Shown: piece by piece, positions 11,190-21,255 of the stretch
Layout: each line of letters begins with the position of its first letter
Position numbering within the stretch: position 1 is the stretch's first letter
DNA from: Enterobacter asburiae
GTDB taxonomy: Bacteria; Pseudomonadota; Gammaproteobacteria; Enterobacterales; Enterobacteriaceae
NCBI RefSeq assembly: GCF_008080435.1
Contig: NZ_VRKN01000010.1
Coordinates: forward strand, 1-64,000
Direction: 5' to 3'
DNA length: 64,000 bases
Made by a program: the position numbers and the translations under genes
Notes under the pieces: model-generated
Told to the model about the DNA's origin: nothing
The model's input: the letters and a program-made list of their open reading frames with translations, nothing else
The model's database searches: none

Positions 11190-12821
11190 GTGTTGACGTT
11201 GTTACACCTGCTCTCCGCGGTCGCCTTGCTCGTATGGGGCACCCATATTGTCCGTACCGGCGTGATGCGCGTGTTTGGCGCACGCTTACGTACCGTTCTC
11301 AGCAGCAGCGTTGAGAAGAAGCCGCTCGCCTTCTGCGCGGGCATTGGCGTAACGGCACTGGTTCAGAGCAGTAACGCCACAACCCTGCTTGTCACCTCTT
11401 TTGTGGCGCAGGATCTGGTGGCGCTGGCCCCGGCGCTGGTGATTGTGCTGGGTGCCGACGTGGGAACCGCGCTGATGGCGCGTATCCTGACGTTCGATCT
11501 CTCCTGGCTGTCGCCGCTGCTGATTTTTCTCGGCGTCATCTTCTTCCTCGGCCGCAAACAGACGCGCGCCGGGCAGCTCGGGCGCGTAGGGATTGGCCTG
11601 GGGTTGATCCTGCTCGCACTGGAGCTGATTGTGCAGGCAGTCACGCCTATCACCGAGGCCAACGGTGTTCAGGTCATCTTCGCCTCTCTGACCGGGGACA
11701 TCATGCTGGACGCGCTTATTGGCGCGGTGTTTGCCATCGTCAGCTACTCCAGCCTGGCGGCGGTCCTGCTGACGGCCACGCTTACCGCCGCAGGGGCGAT
11801 CTCCTTCCCGGTGGCGCTGTGTCTGGTGATCGGGGCTAACCTCGGCTCGGGCCTGCTGGCGATGCTCAATAACAGCGCCGCCAATGCCGCCGCCCGCCGC
11901 GTGGCGCTTGGCAGCCTGCTGTTTAAGCTGGTGGGTAGCCTGATTATCCTGCCCTTTATCCACCCGCTGGCGAACCTGATGGACAACCTCCCGCTGCCGA
12001 AGGCGGAGCTGGTGATCTATTTCCATGTGTTCTACAACCTGGTGCGCTGTCTGGCGATGGTGCCGTTTGCTGGGCCGATGGCCCGCTTCTGCGAACGACT
12101 CATTCAGGACGAGCCGGAGCTGGATGCGCGTCTGAAACCGAAGCACCTGGATACGTCCGCGCTGGATACCCCGGCGCTGGCGCTGGCGAATGCCGCGCGC
12201 GAGACGCTGCGCATGGGCGACGCAATGGAAACCATGCTCGAAGGGTTGCAGAAGGTGATGCACGGCGAGCCGCGTGAAGAGAAAGAACTGCGCAGATTAG
12301 CGGACGATATCAACGTGCTCTATACCGCCATCAAGCTTTATCTGGCGCGTATGCCGCAGGACGAGCTGGCGGAAGAGGAGTCCCGCCGCTGGGCGGAAAT
12401 CATTGAGATGTCGCTTAACCTTGAGCAGGCCTCAGATATTGTTGAGCGTATGGGCAGCGAGATCGCCGACAAATCGCTGGCCGCGCGTCGGGCGTTTTCA
12501 GGTGAAGGCCTGAAGGAGCTGGAAGCGCTGCACGAACAGCTGGTCAGCAACCTCAAGCTGGCGATGTCGGTGTTCTTCTCCAGCGACGTGCCGAGCGCGC
12601 GCCGCCTGCGCCGCAATAAGCATCGTTTCCGCATCCTCAACCGCCGCTACTCGCACGCCCACGTTGAGCGTCTGCACCAGCAGAACGTGCAGAGTATCGA
12701 GACCAGTTCACTGCATCTGGGGTTACTGGGGGATATGAAACGCCTCAACTCGTTGTTCTGCGCGGTGGCGTACAGCGTGATGGAACAGCCGGATGAAGAT
12801 GACGAGCGGGATGAATATTAA
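11190..12821 (+). CDS. yjbB: Na+/phosphate cotransporter family protein YjbB
   Basis: Inner membrane protein of the Na/Pi cotransporter family, linked in E. coli to phosphate export. The 543 residues equal the E. coli length. It starts at GTG with AAGGAGG 10 bases upstream. The N-terminal half (about 1-310) is hydrophobic with two family repeats, the first marked by QSSNATTLL near residue 59. The C-terminal third (about 330-540) is helical and charged, like PhoU, with VERMGSEIADKS. The stop codon overlaps the end of the convergent antitoxin gene by four bases. In E. coli pepE follows; here it is replaced by a toxin-antitoxin pair. Confidence 0.93.
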   Translation: MLTLLHLLSAVALLVWGTHIVRTGVMRVFGARLRTVLSSSVEKKPLAFCAGIGVTALVQSSNATTLLVTSFVAQDLVALAPALVIVLGADVGTALMARILTFDLSWLSPLLIFLGVIFFLGRKQTRAGQLGRVGIGLGLILLALELIVQAVTPITEANGVQVIFASLTGDIMLDALIGAVFAIVSYSSLAAVLLTATLTAAGAISFPVALCLVIGANLGSGLLAMLNNSAANAAARRVALGSLLFKLVGSLIILPFIHPLANLMDNLPLPKAELVIYFHVFYNLVRCLAMVPFAGPMARFCERLIQDEPELDARLKPKHLDTSALDTPALALANAARETLRMGDAMETMLEGLQKVMHGEPREEKELRRLADDINVLYTAIKLYLARMPQDELAEEESRRWAEIIEMSLNLEQASDIVERMGSEIADKSLAARRAFSGEGLKELEALHEQLVSNLKLAMSVFFSSDVPSARRLRRNKHRFRILNRRYSHAHVERLHQQNVQSIETSSLHLGLLGDMKRLNSLFCAVAYSVMEQPDEDDERDEY

Positions 12822-13111
12822 TCTCCGGCGTGTTTGATTGTTAGCCCCAGACCCAATGCTTTCATGACCGCCAGAGTGGTTTTAAGCGTTGGGTTTCCTT
12901 TATCACTGAATGATCGATACAGTTGCTCTCGTGATAGGCCAGTTTGCTGTGAAATGGTCGACATTCCTTTCGCGCGCGCGATGACGCCCAGCGCTTTAGC
13001 AATATACGCTGAGTCGCCAGTTTCTAATGCATCAGCCATAAATACGGCAATTTCCTCGTCATCCACCAGCGCGTTTGCTGGATCGTAGGGTGTTAATTTA
13101 TGCATGCTCAT
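12818..13111 (-). CDS. HigA-like antitoxin, HI1420 family
   Basis: A 97-residue helix-turn-helix protein of the addiction-module antidote family (HI1420-like). The HTH spans about residues 50-75, with MSTISQQTGLSREQLYRSFS, and the family feature NPTLKTTLAVMKALGLGL is near the C-terminus. It is the second gene of the pair: its ATG follows the toxin TGA directly (TGAATG), so the genes are translationally coupled. A second ATG two codons later (13105) has better spacing to AGGAG. It is expected to neutralise the toxin and repress the operon. The stop codon overlaps that of yjbB. The pair looks less GC-rich than its neighbours. Confidence 0.85.
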   Translation of the reverse strand: MSMHKLTPYDPANALVDDEEIAVFMADALETGDSAYIAKALGVIARAKGMSTISQQTGLSREQLYRSFSDKGNPTLKTTLAVMKALGLGLTIKHAGD

Positions 13112-13414
13112 TCACTCCTGCCATTGGGATACATTGCTCAGCATTTTTGCCACAAGTATGTCTCTGGCCTGGCTGCTTTTGTCACCACCACATAACAGCA
13201 CGATGATGCAATTGCCTTGTTCTTTAAAATAGATTCTGTAGCCCGGACCAAAGTGGATCCTCAGTTCACTTATACCTTCGCCCACGGGTTTAACGTCGCC
13301 CGCTAAGCCATTTGCTAACCGAAAGAGGCGAGAAGCGATAATGGTCTTCGCTCGCCGATCTTTTAAGTTTTGCTCCCAGCGTCGGAAGGATTCTGTCTGA
13401 ACAATCTCCTTCAT
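13112..13414 (-). CDS. RelE/ParE-type toxin, HI1419 family
   Basis: A 100-residue protein of the RelE/ParE superfamily, subfamily HI1419 (Gp49/HigB-like). Visible family features are the N-terminal FRRWEQNLKDRRAK helix, LFRLANGLAGDVKPVGEGIS, and the core strand HFGPGYRIYF followed by IIVLLCGGDKSSQ. HigB relatives cut mRNA on the ribosome; the target of this protein is not known. The toxin-first order is typical of this subfamily. The ATG has AAGGAG 6 bases upstream, and a palindrome 10 bp upstream of the start is a likely operator. The module sits in the slot of pepE in E. coli, which suggests horizontal gain. Confidence 0.85.
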   Translation of the reverse strand: MKEIVQTESFRRWEQNLKDRRAKTIIASRLFRLANGLAGDVKPVGEGISELRIHFGPGYRIYFKEQGNCIIVLLCGGDKSSQARDILVAKMLSNVSQWQE

Positions 13415-13423
13415 ATTACTCCC

Positions 13424-13441
13424 TGTAATTTATAAACTACA
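13424..13441. promoter_or_regulatory. putative toxin-antitoxin operator palindrome
   Basis: TGTAATTTATAAACTACA is an 18-bp inverted repeat with one mismatched base pair (16 of 18 positions symmetric), just upstream of the toxin start. Its centre TTTATAAA resembles a -10 element. This is the position expected for the antitoxin operator. Confidence 0.6.
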
Positions 13442-13610
13442 AATAATTGTTTCTGGAGAGTAAAACTAAAAGGAGCGAGCGCACAGGTAAATGGCAGGGC
13501 GCAAAATCCTGAAAGCGTCTCGCAAACTAAAAAACCCGTCTCAGTTACCGTCGGCTAATCTTTTTTTCCAGCCCAAACCTAAGGTATATTTCGCCTTCAC
13601 AGGAGAAACT

Positions 13611-14483
13611 ATGCTGCCAACTCAATCAACCCGATTAAACAAATACATTAGCGAGAGCGGGATCTGCTCACGTCGCGAGGCTGACCGTTACATTGAACAA
13701 GGTAACGTGTTTCTTAACGGCAAACGCGCCACCATCGGCGATCAGGTGGTCCCTGGCGATGTGGTAAAAGTAAATGGTCAGGTCATCGAACCGCGTGATG
13801 CCGAAGACCTGGTGTTTATCGCGTTGAATAAACCGGTTGGCATTGTCAGCACCACGGAAGATGGCGAGCGTGACAACATCGTTGATTTCGTGAACCACAG
13901 CAGCCGTATCTTCCCGATTGGCCGTCTGGATAAAGACTCTCAGGGGCTGATTTTCCTCACCAACCACGGTGACCTCGTCAACAAAATCCTGCGTGCCGGT
14001 AACGACCACGAGAAAGAGTATATCGTCACGGTGAATAAGCCGGTCACGGACGAGTTTATCCGCGGTATGGGCGCCGGCGTGCCGATTCTGGGCACTGTCA
14101 CGAAGAAGTGTAAGGTCAAGAAAGAGGCGCCGTTTGCGTTCCGTATTACGCTGGTGCAGGGTTTAAACCGCCAGATCCGCCGTATGTGCGAGCACTTCGG
14201 TTATGACGTGACGAAGCTGGAACGGACGCGCATTATGAACGTCAGCCTGTCCGGTATCCCGCTGGGCGAGTGGCGCGACTTAACCGGCGATGAGCTGATT
14301 GAGCTATTCAAGCTTATCGAGAACTCCTCGTCCGAAGCGAAGCCGAAGGCCAAAGCAAAACCGAAAACCCAGGCGATTAAGCGCCCGGTGGTAAAGGCTC
14401 CGCAGTCCGAGGATAAAAACCGCGGTAAACCGGCCAACGGGAAACGCTTTGTCCAGCCTGGCCGCAAAAAGAAAGGGCGCTAA
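13611..14483 (+). CDS. rluF: 23S rRNA pseudouridine synthase RluF
   Basis: Makes pseudouridine at position 2604 of 23S rRNA in E. coli. From the ATG at 13611 (AGGAG 6 bases upstream) it has 290 residues, the E. coli length; a longer reading frame from 13491 would add 40 unconserved residues. An S4-like RNA-binding domain (about 6-65, with [16 protein letters not shown]) precedes the catalytic domain, whose motif [10 protein letters not shown] carries the catalytic Asp. [16 protein letters not shown] follows. The C-terminal 50 residues are Lys/Pro-rich and probably disordered. The stop codon abuts that of the convergent yjbD inside a 16-bp palindrome. Confidence 0.96.
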   Translation: MLPTQSTRLNKYISESGICSRREADRYIEQGNVFLNGKRATIGDQVVPGDVVKVNGQVIEPRDAEDLVFIALNKPVGIVSTTEDGERDNIVDFVNHSSRIFPIGRLDKDSQGLIFLTNHGDLVNKILRAGNDHEKEYIVTVNKPVTDEFIRGMGAGVPILGTVTKKCKVKKEAPFAFRITLVQGLNRQIRRMCEHFGYDVTKLERTRIMNVSLSGIPLGEWRDLTGDELIELFKLIENSSSEAKPKAKAKPKTQAIKRPVVKAPQSEDKNRGKPANGKRFVQPGRKKKGR

Positions 14484-14491
14484 TTAGCGCC
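14476..14491. repeat. palindrome spanning rluF and yjbD stop codons
   Basis: GGCGCTAATTAGCGCC is a perfect 16-bp palindrome centred exactly between the two adjacent stop codons. Each transcript can form a 6-bp stem with an AATT loop. No T-run follows on either side, so it is at best a weak terminator. Confidence 0.7.
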
Positions 14492-14756
14492 TTCCACGGG
14501 TAGAGGTAGTGGCCGACCAGGAAAAGGTCGCCTCTGCATCGGGTTTATAAGCCTGCTCTTTTTTCAGTTTGCGGGCTTTTTTCGCTGCGGCGTCACGTTG
14601 CGCCATCAGTTTATCGATGTACTCCTTTTTTACCTGATTGGTTTCGGCATTCGTCAGCGTGCGGCCATGTGCGATGCGGGCGCGGTCGAGGAGCGTTTTC
14701 AGTTCGCGCTGCTCGGCTTCCGTCATGTCTTTCTGGGTCAAACGTGGTGTAGCCAT
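14484..14756 (-). CDS. yjbD: DUF3811 protein YjbD
   Basis: A 90-residue basic, helical protein of unknown function (DUF3811), the same length as E. coli YjbD. It is rich in Lys, Arg and Glu, with MTEAEQRELKTLLDRARIAH near the start and a likely coiled or helical middle with DAAAKKARKLKKEQ. No signal peptide or membrane segment is present. It lies 41 bp downstream of panS on the same strand. Its ribosome site (GGAGG, 8 bases before ATG) is inside a perfect 11-bp hairpin, so translation may be held back when that hairpin forms. Confidence 0.88.
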   Translation of the reverse strand: MATPRLTQKDMTEAEQRELKTLLDRARIAHGRTLTNAETNQVKKEYIDKLMAQRDAAAKKARKLKKEQAYKPDAEATFSWSATTSTRGRR

Positions 14757-14758
14757 TG

Positions 14759-14786
14759 CTGAAGCCTCCTGAGGGGGAGGCTTCAG
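14759..14786 (-). promoter_or_regulatory. hairpin covering the yjbD ribosome binding site
   Basis: In the minus-strand RNA, CTGAAGCCTCC pairs perfectly with GGAGGCTTCAG around a 6-base loop. The GGAGG is the yjbD Shine-Dalgarno sequence. No T-run follows, so a role in translation fits better than termination of panS. Confidence 0.6.
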
Positions 14787-14797
14787 TGTAAAGCAAA

Positions 14798-15742
14798 TTA
14801 GCCCTGTTTCACCGCATCTTTTTTCGTTTGCCCATCGATCGGTTTGCCGGACCAGTATCCCGCCAGCAGCGAACCGGAGAGGTTATGCCAGACGGAGAAC
14901 AGCGCGCCAGGTAGGGCCGCCAGCGGAGAGAAGTAAATCTTACCGAGCGCTGCGGCCAGGCCGGAGTTCTGCATGCCCACCTCGATTGCCAGCGTGCGGC
15001 AGGTAGATTCGTCAAAACCAAACAGTTTCCCGCCCCAGTAGCCGCCCAGCAGGCCAATAGTGTTATGCAGCACCACTGCGATGATCACCACAAAGCCCAC
15101 GGAGGCAATGTGCGATGCGGAACCCGCCACCACGGCGCTGATAATGGCCAGAATACATACCATCGAAAACGCAGGCAGGTACGGCTCAACGGCCTTCACC
15201 ACGCGCGGGAACAGGTGATGGATGATCAGACCCAGCGCAATCGGGATCACCACAATCTGCAGAATGCTGAGCAGCATGCCCATCACGTCCACCTGAATAT
15301 GCGCGTCCACATACAGACGGGTTAACAGCGGTGTGGCAATCACGCCCACCAGCGTGGAAACGGAGGAGATCGTGACGGAGAGCGCCACATCCCCTTTTGC
15401 CAGGTAGATCATGACGTTGGACGCCGTCCCGCTGGCCACGCTGCCCACCAGCACCATCCCGGCGGAGAGATCGGGTGGCATCTTAAAGGCCATCGCCAGC
15501 AGCCACGCCGCAAGCGGCATCACCAGGTAGTGCAGGAAAATCCCTGCTGCGACGGGCGCAGGGCGAGACAACACGCGTTTGAAGTCGTCGATTTTCAGAT
15601 GCACGCCCATACCGAACATGATCAGCATCAGCAGCGTGGCGACCCACGGACCAATGCCCGTGAACGTGGCGGGGGTGTAATACGCGAGTACGGAGAGCAG
15701 CAGCGCCCATAACGGGAACAACCGTGTAATGACGGATAACAT
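14798..15742 (-). CDS. panS: BASS-family pantoate/ketopantoate transporter PanS
   Basis: A 314-residue inner membrane protein of the bile acid:sodium symporter (BASS) family with about nine or ten hydrophobic segments. Family motifs include [16 protein letters not shown] in the first third and [14 protein letters not shown] near residue 249. In Salmonella the gene at this position beside yjbD was shown to take up pantoate and ketopantoate and named panS. The assignment rests on family and locus; other BASS members carry different organic anions. E. coli K-12 has no such gene between yjbD and lysC. No terminator follows before yjbD. Confidence 0.82.
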   Translation of the reverse strand: MLSVITRLFPLWALLLSVLAYYTPATFTGIGPWVATLLMLIMFGMGVHLKIDDFKRVLSRPAPVAAGIFLHYLVMPLAAWLLAMAFKMPPDLSAGMVLVGSVASGTASNVMIYLAKGDVALSVTISSVSTLVGVIATPLLTRLYVDAHIQVDVMGMLLSILQIVVIPIALGLIIHHLFPRVVKAVEPYLPAFSMVCILAIISAVVAGSASHIASVGFVVIIAVVLHNTIGLLGGYWGGKLFGFDESTCRTLAIEVGMQNSGLAAALGKIYFSPLAALPGALFSVWHNLSGSLLAGYWSGKPIDGQTKKDAVKQG

Positions 15743-15780
15743 AGTGAATTCCTTGCAGTATTGTCGTGTTGTTTAGTTAT

Positions 15781-15806
15781 GAAAAAGCCGGGTCTGTGCC
15801 CGGCTT
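15781..15806 (-). terminator. lysC terminator
   Basis: AAGCCGGG and CCCGGCTT form an 8-bp stem; on the minus strand it is followed by TTTTTC. It lies 30 bp after the lysC stop and just before the panS promoter region. Confidence 0.85.
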
Positions 15807-15835
15807 ATAGGTATTGTTTATCGTGCTAACGAATT

Positions 15836-17185
15836 TTATTCAAACAAATTCTGATGAAGTTTCTGCACGACCTGCTCGGCCTGATCGGCAGGCACCAGGA
15901 AGCAGAGGTTATAGCTGGACGCGCCGTAGCAAATCATACGGATGCTGAACGGGTCGAGTACGCCGAACACCTCTTTACCCACGCCGCAGGCGCGCGACAG
16001 TTTATTGCCGATGATGGCAACCAGCGCCAGGTCTTCTTCCACTTCCACGCGGCACAGTTCAGACAGCTCAATCAGCAGCGACTGGGTCAGCAGGGTGTCG
16101 CCTTTGGATGTTGAACCGGTCGTATCCAGCGTCAGCGCAATGCTCACTTCTGACGTGGTGATCAGATCGACAGAGATATTGTGGCGCGCAAGGATGCCGA
16201 ACACTTCTGCCAGGAAGCCGCGGGAGTGCAGCATGTTATGACTGTGCAGCGTGACCAGCGTCTGCTTGCGACGCAGAGCCAGCGCCCGGAACAGCGGCGG
16301 GCTTTCGGTTCTCTTGCACACCATCGTGCCGCCTGCCTTCGGTTCTTTGCTGGAGCCGACGAAGACCGGAATATCGCTGCGCACGGCAGGCAGCAGCGTT
16401 GCCGGATGCAGCACCTTTGCGCCGAAAGTGGCCATCTCTGCCGCTTCTTCAAACGCAATCACATCAATACGTTTTGCCGTAGAGACTACGCGCGGGTCGG
16501 TGGTGTAAATGCCCGGCACGTCCGTCCAGATATCCACGCGCGTGGCATGCAGCGCTTCGCCCAGCAGGGCTGCGGTGTAGTCGCTGCCGCCCCGGCCAAG
16601 CGTCGTCGTGCGACCTTTGGCTTCACTGCCGATAAAGCCCTGGGTGATCACAATACTTTCTTCCAGGCGCGGTGCCAGCTGCTGGCTGGTCAGCTCGGCC
16701 AGCGCCTCAACGTCCGGTTCGGCACGGCCAAAGCGATCGCTGGTGCGCATCACTTTACGCACGTCAAACCACTGCGCCTGAATGTTACGCTCGCGCATAA
16801 TCTCGACAAACAGCAGGGTCGACATCAGCTCTCCGTGGCTGACCAGTTCATCCGTCAGGGCGGAGGAGTTTGCCAGAGAGGCCGCTTCTGCCAGGGTGGT
16901 GATATTTTCCAGCAGACGTTCTATTTCCTCGCGGATCACATTCGGATTCTGTAGACACTCAAGGATGTCGAACTGAATTTTGCGCAGCGCGTCCAGCTTC
17001 ACGAAACGTTCTGTCGCTTCGAGTCCTTCAGACAGAGAAACCAGCAGGTTCGTCACGCCAGCGGATGCAGAGAGCACCACCAGGCGGGTATTCGGATCGG
17101 CCAGCACCACATCAGCGCTGCGGTTCATGGCAGCGTAATCTGCCACACTGGTGCCGCCAAACTTGGCGACCACAAAACTCGTCAT
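15836..17185 (-). CDS. lysC: lysine-sensitive aspartokinase III
   Basis: Phosphorylates aspartate, the first step to lysine, threonine and methionine. The 449 residues equal E. coli LysC. The N-terminal amino acid kinase domain carries KFGGTSVADY (8-17), TTTLGRGGSDYTAALL and the FEEAAEMATFGAKVLHPAT segment. Two C-terminal ACT domains carry the lysine site, with NMLHSRGFLAEVFGILARHN and VDLITTSEVS kept, so feedback inhibition by lysine should persist. The start ATG follows ACGAGG. Unusually, the upstream region shows no lysine riboswitch. Monocistronic, divergent from pgi. Confidence 0.97.
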   Translation of the reverse strand: MTSFVVAKFGGTSVADYAAMNRSADVVLADPNTRLVVLSASAGVTNLLVSLSEGLEATERFVKLDALRKIQFDILECLQNPNVIREEIERLLENITTLAEAASLANSSALTDELVSHGELMSTLLFVEIMRERNIQAQWFDVRKVMRTSDRFGRAEPDVEALAELTSQQLAPRLEESIVITQGFIGSEAKGRTTTLGRGGSDYTAALLGEALHATRVDIWTDVPGIYTTDPRVVSTAKRIDVIAFEEAAEMATFGAKVLHPATLLPAVRSDIPVFVGSSKEPKAGGTMVCKRTESPPLFRALALRRKQTLVTLHSHNMLHSRGFLAEVFGILARHNISVDLITTSEVSIALTLDTTGSTSKGDTLLTQSLLIELSELCRVEVEEDLALVAIIGNKLSRACGVGKEVFGVLDPFSIRMICYGASSYNLCFLVPADQAEQVVQKLHQNLFE

Positions 17186-19209
<2,024 letters not shown>

Positions 19210-19228
19210 TTAAAACGTCATGAAAACG

Positions 19229-19254
19229 TGCCGGCTTAATGCCGGCATTTTTTT
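19229..19254 (+). terminator. pgi terminator
   Basis: TGCCGGC-TTAAT-GCCGGCA hairpin followed by seven T. Confidence 0.92.
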
Positions 19255-19576
19255 ATCAGATAATTCCTGATGTCTGTTAGTTAACTCAAATTCCGAATCT
19301 GAGTTTAATCCGAAAAAGACGCTTAACCCGTTAATTGCTGCGGTTTATTTTAAGAAAATACGTAGAAGGTCGTTAATATAGATATATTATAACTTGTTGA
19401 TTTTAAATGGTTATATATTTATGTTATTTGTCTTTCATTTCGATTTTATCCATTAGTCCGAAAACCCGATCCCTATTTCCCCTTACGGCAAACCCACGGC
19501 AGTAGTTGTGTATACTCGATTCCGCCTGAAATTCTTTTCGGGCAAATCTCCATTCATTCATTGAAGGGAAATTGTT
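19255..19576 (+). promoter_or_regulatory. AT-rich yjbEFGH promoter region
   Basis: A long AT-rich gap upstream of yjbE. TATACT at 19511-19516 is a plausible -10 element, with no clear -35. The E. coli operon is controlled by the Rcs phosphorelay; TTAAGAAAATACGTAG near 19351 is only a weak match to an RcsB box. I see no gene in this stretch. Confidence 0.4.
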
Positions 19577-19819
19577 ATGAAGAAAGTACTGTATGGCATT
19601 TTTGCCATATCTGCGCTTGCGGCGACATCTGTCTATGCAGCTCCGGTTCAGGTCGGGGAAGCGGCAGGGTCGGCTGCGACGTCTGCGTCTGCGGGAAGTT
19701 CTACCGCAGCCAGCGCCAGCACCGTAAGTTCAGCCGTGGGTGTCGCGCTGGCGGCAACCGGTGGCGGTGATGGCTCCAATACCGGAACCACGACCACCAC
19801 GACGACCAGCACCCAGTAA
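19577..19819 (+). CDS. yjbE: YjbE, small secreted exopolysaccharide-operon protein
   Basis: An 80-residue protein with a clear signal peptide ([20 protein letters not shown] then A-AP). The mature part is low complexity: rich in Ala, Ser, Gly and Thr, ending in a run of seven Thr then STQ. E. coli YjbE has the same length and character. It is the first gene of yjbEFGH, which affects extracellular polysaccharide in E. coli. Its own function is unknown. A stable hairpin follows the gene, so yjbE is probably made in excess over yjbFGH. AAGGGAAATTGTT precedes the ATG as the ribosome site. Confidence 0.88.
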   Translation: MKKVLYGIFAISALAATSVYAAPVQVGEAAGSAATSASAGSSTAASASTVSSAVGVALAATGGGDGSNTGTTTTTTTSTQ

Positions 19820-19836
19820 TACCGGGTGTTTTAATC

Positions 19837-19860
19837 ATAACCACACTTCGGTGTGGTTAT
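19837..19860 (+). terminator. yjbE-yjbF intercistronic hairpin
   Basis: Perfect 10-bp stem ATAACCACAC / GTGTGGTTAT closed by a TTCG tetraloop. Only TTTCG follows, not a full T-run. It is more likely an attenuator or mRNA stabiliser than a complete terminator. Confidence 0.65.
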
Positions 19861-19882
19861 TTCGCCCCTTCGGAGAAGAGTC

Positions 19883-20521
19883 GTGAAGCGACCTGCAATC
19901 ATCCTGATTTGCCTGCTGCTGCAGGCGTGCTCGGCCACCACCAAAGGGCTGGGAAACTCACTGTGGGAAAGCCTGTTCGGCACACCGGGCGTGCATCTGA
20001 CCGATGACGAACTGCAGAACATGCCGTATGCCAGCCAGTACATGCAGCTAAACGATGGCCCGCAACTGTTTGTGGTGCTCGCTTTCGACGAAAACGGGCA
20101 GCAGAAATGGGTGACGCAGGATCAGGCCACCATCGTGACGCAGCATGGCCGTATCGTGAAAACCTTGTTGGGCGGCGACAACCTGCTGGAAGTGAATAAT
20201 ATCGCTGCCGATCCGCTGATCAAACCGAACCAGATCGCCGACGGCGCAAACTGGACGCGCACGATGGGCTGGACCGAACATAAGCAGGTGCGTTACGCCA
20301 CGGCACGCTCGACCTTCCGCTGGGACGGCACGGACAACGTGAAAGTCGGCAGCGACGAAACCCATGTTCGCGTGCTGGATGAAGAAGTCACCACCGACCA
20401 GGCCACCTGGCATAACCGTTTCTGGATCGACGAGGAAGGGCAGATCCGCCAGTCCCTGCAGTATCTCGGTGCCGGATTCTTCCCGGTGAAAACCACCCTG
20501 ATCAAGGCGGCGAAATCATGA
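19883..20521 (+). CDS. yjbF: YjbF lipoprotein, GfcB-like
   Basis: A 212-residue lipoprotein of the YjbF/GfcB family (DUF2886-like). The start is GTG at 19883, 6 bases after GGAGAAG, giving the E. coli length; the reading frame is open upstream but unconserved. The signal peptide ends in the lipobox LLQAC, so Cys near residue 16 should be lipidated. The rest is a periplasmic domain with VRVLDEEVTTDQATWHNRFW. It overlaps yjbG by four bases (ATGA). Homologues in the gfc operon serve group 4 capsule; here a role in exopolysaccharide secretion is inferred from context. Confidence 0.92.
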   Translation: MKRPAIILICLLLQACSATTKGLGNSLWESLFGTPGVHLTDDELQNMPYASQYMQLNDGPQLFVVLAFDENGQQKWVTQDQATIVTQHGRIVKTLLGGDNLLEVNNIAADPLIKPNQIADGANWTRTMGWTEHKQVRYATARSTFRWDGTDNVKVGSDETHVRVLDEEVTTDQATWHNRFWIDEEGQIRQSLQYLGAGFFPVKTTLIKAAKS

Positions 20522-21255
20522 AAATGCTCATCCACGTTATGCTTCTCGCCAGTCTTGCCGCGCCGCTGGCATGGTCCGCAGGGACGGTGAAGGTCTACAC
20601 GCCGGACAGTGAAAAACCTAAAACCTTAACCCACGCTGAGCATCTGCTCGATCTCGTCGGACAGCCAAGGCTCGCCAACAGCTGGTGGCCGGGAGCCGTG
20701 ATCGCTGAACGGCAGAAGACCGTTGAAGCGGAACAACAGCACAAGGCGCTCCTTGCCAGGCTGACGGGGTTAGCGGAGCAGGAAGATGGCGACGACGCGG
20801 TGGCCATTAACAGCGTTCGCCAGCAGCTGCAGGCGCTGAAGGTGACGGGCCGTCAGAACGTGAATCTTGATCCAGATGAAGTGCGCGTCACGGAAAAGGG
20901 CAACCCCACACTTGAAGGGGAGTATACGCTCTGGCTGCCGGTGAAGCCGACGACGGTGACCGTGATGGGGCTCATCAGCAGCCCGGGTAAAAAGCCCTTT
21001 ACGCCCGGTCGTGACGTGGCGAGCTACCTCGACGAGCAGAGCCTGCTGAGCGGTGCCGATAACAGCTACGCCTGGGTGGTTTACCCTGACGGACACATAC
21101 AAAAAGCCCCCGTCGCTTACTGGAATAAACGGCATATCGAACCTATGCCGGGCAGCATCATTTTTGTCGGTTTTGCCGACCATTTCTGGACGAAGGCGTA
21201 TGACGGGCTTAACGCCGATATCCTTCACTCCCTGATTCAGCGGATACCGGAATAA
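20518..21255 (+). CDS. yjbG: YjbG, GfcC-family periplasmic protein
   Basis: A 245-residue exported protein of the GfcC family, the same length as E. coli YjbG. The signal peptide is about residues 1-21 ([14 protein letters not shown]). The family is built of ubiquitin-like and SLBB-like folds used in polysaccharide export; [24 protein letters not shown] resembles such a segment. The start codon overlaps the yjbF stop, and its stop overlaps the yjbH start (TAATG), so yjbF, yjbG and yjbH are translationally coupled. The molecular role is unproven. Confidence 0.9.
   Translation: MKMLIHVMLLASLAAPLAWSAGTVKVYTPDSEKPKTLTHAEHLLDLVGQPRLANSWWPGAVIAERQKTVEAEQQHKALLARLTGLAEQEDGDDAVAINSVRQQLQALKVTGRQNVNLDPDEVRVTEKGNPTLEGEYTLWLPVKPTTVTVMGLISSPGKKPFTPGRDVASYLDEQSLLSGADNSYAWVVYPDGHIQKAPVAYWNKRHIEPMPGSIIFVGFADHFWTKAYDGLNADILHSLIQRIPE

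Noticed and set aside
11286-12263. 325-codon antisense frame in yjbB
   Set aside because: A shadow of a well-conserved membrane protein gene, with a His/Arg/Gln-rich translation.
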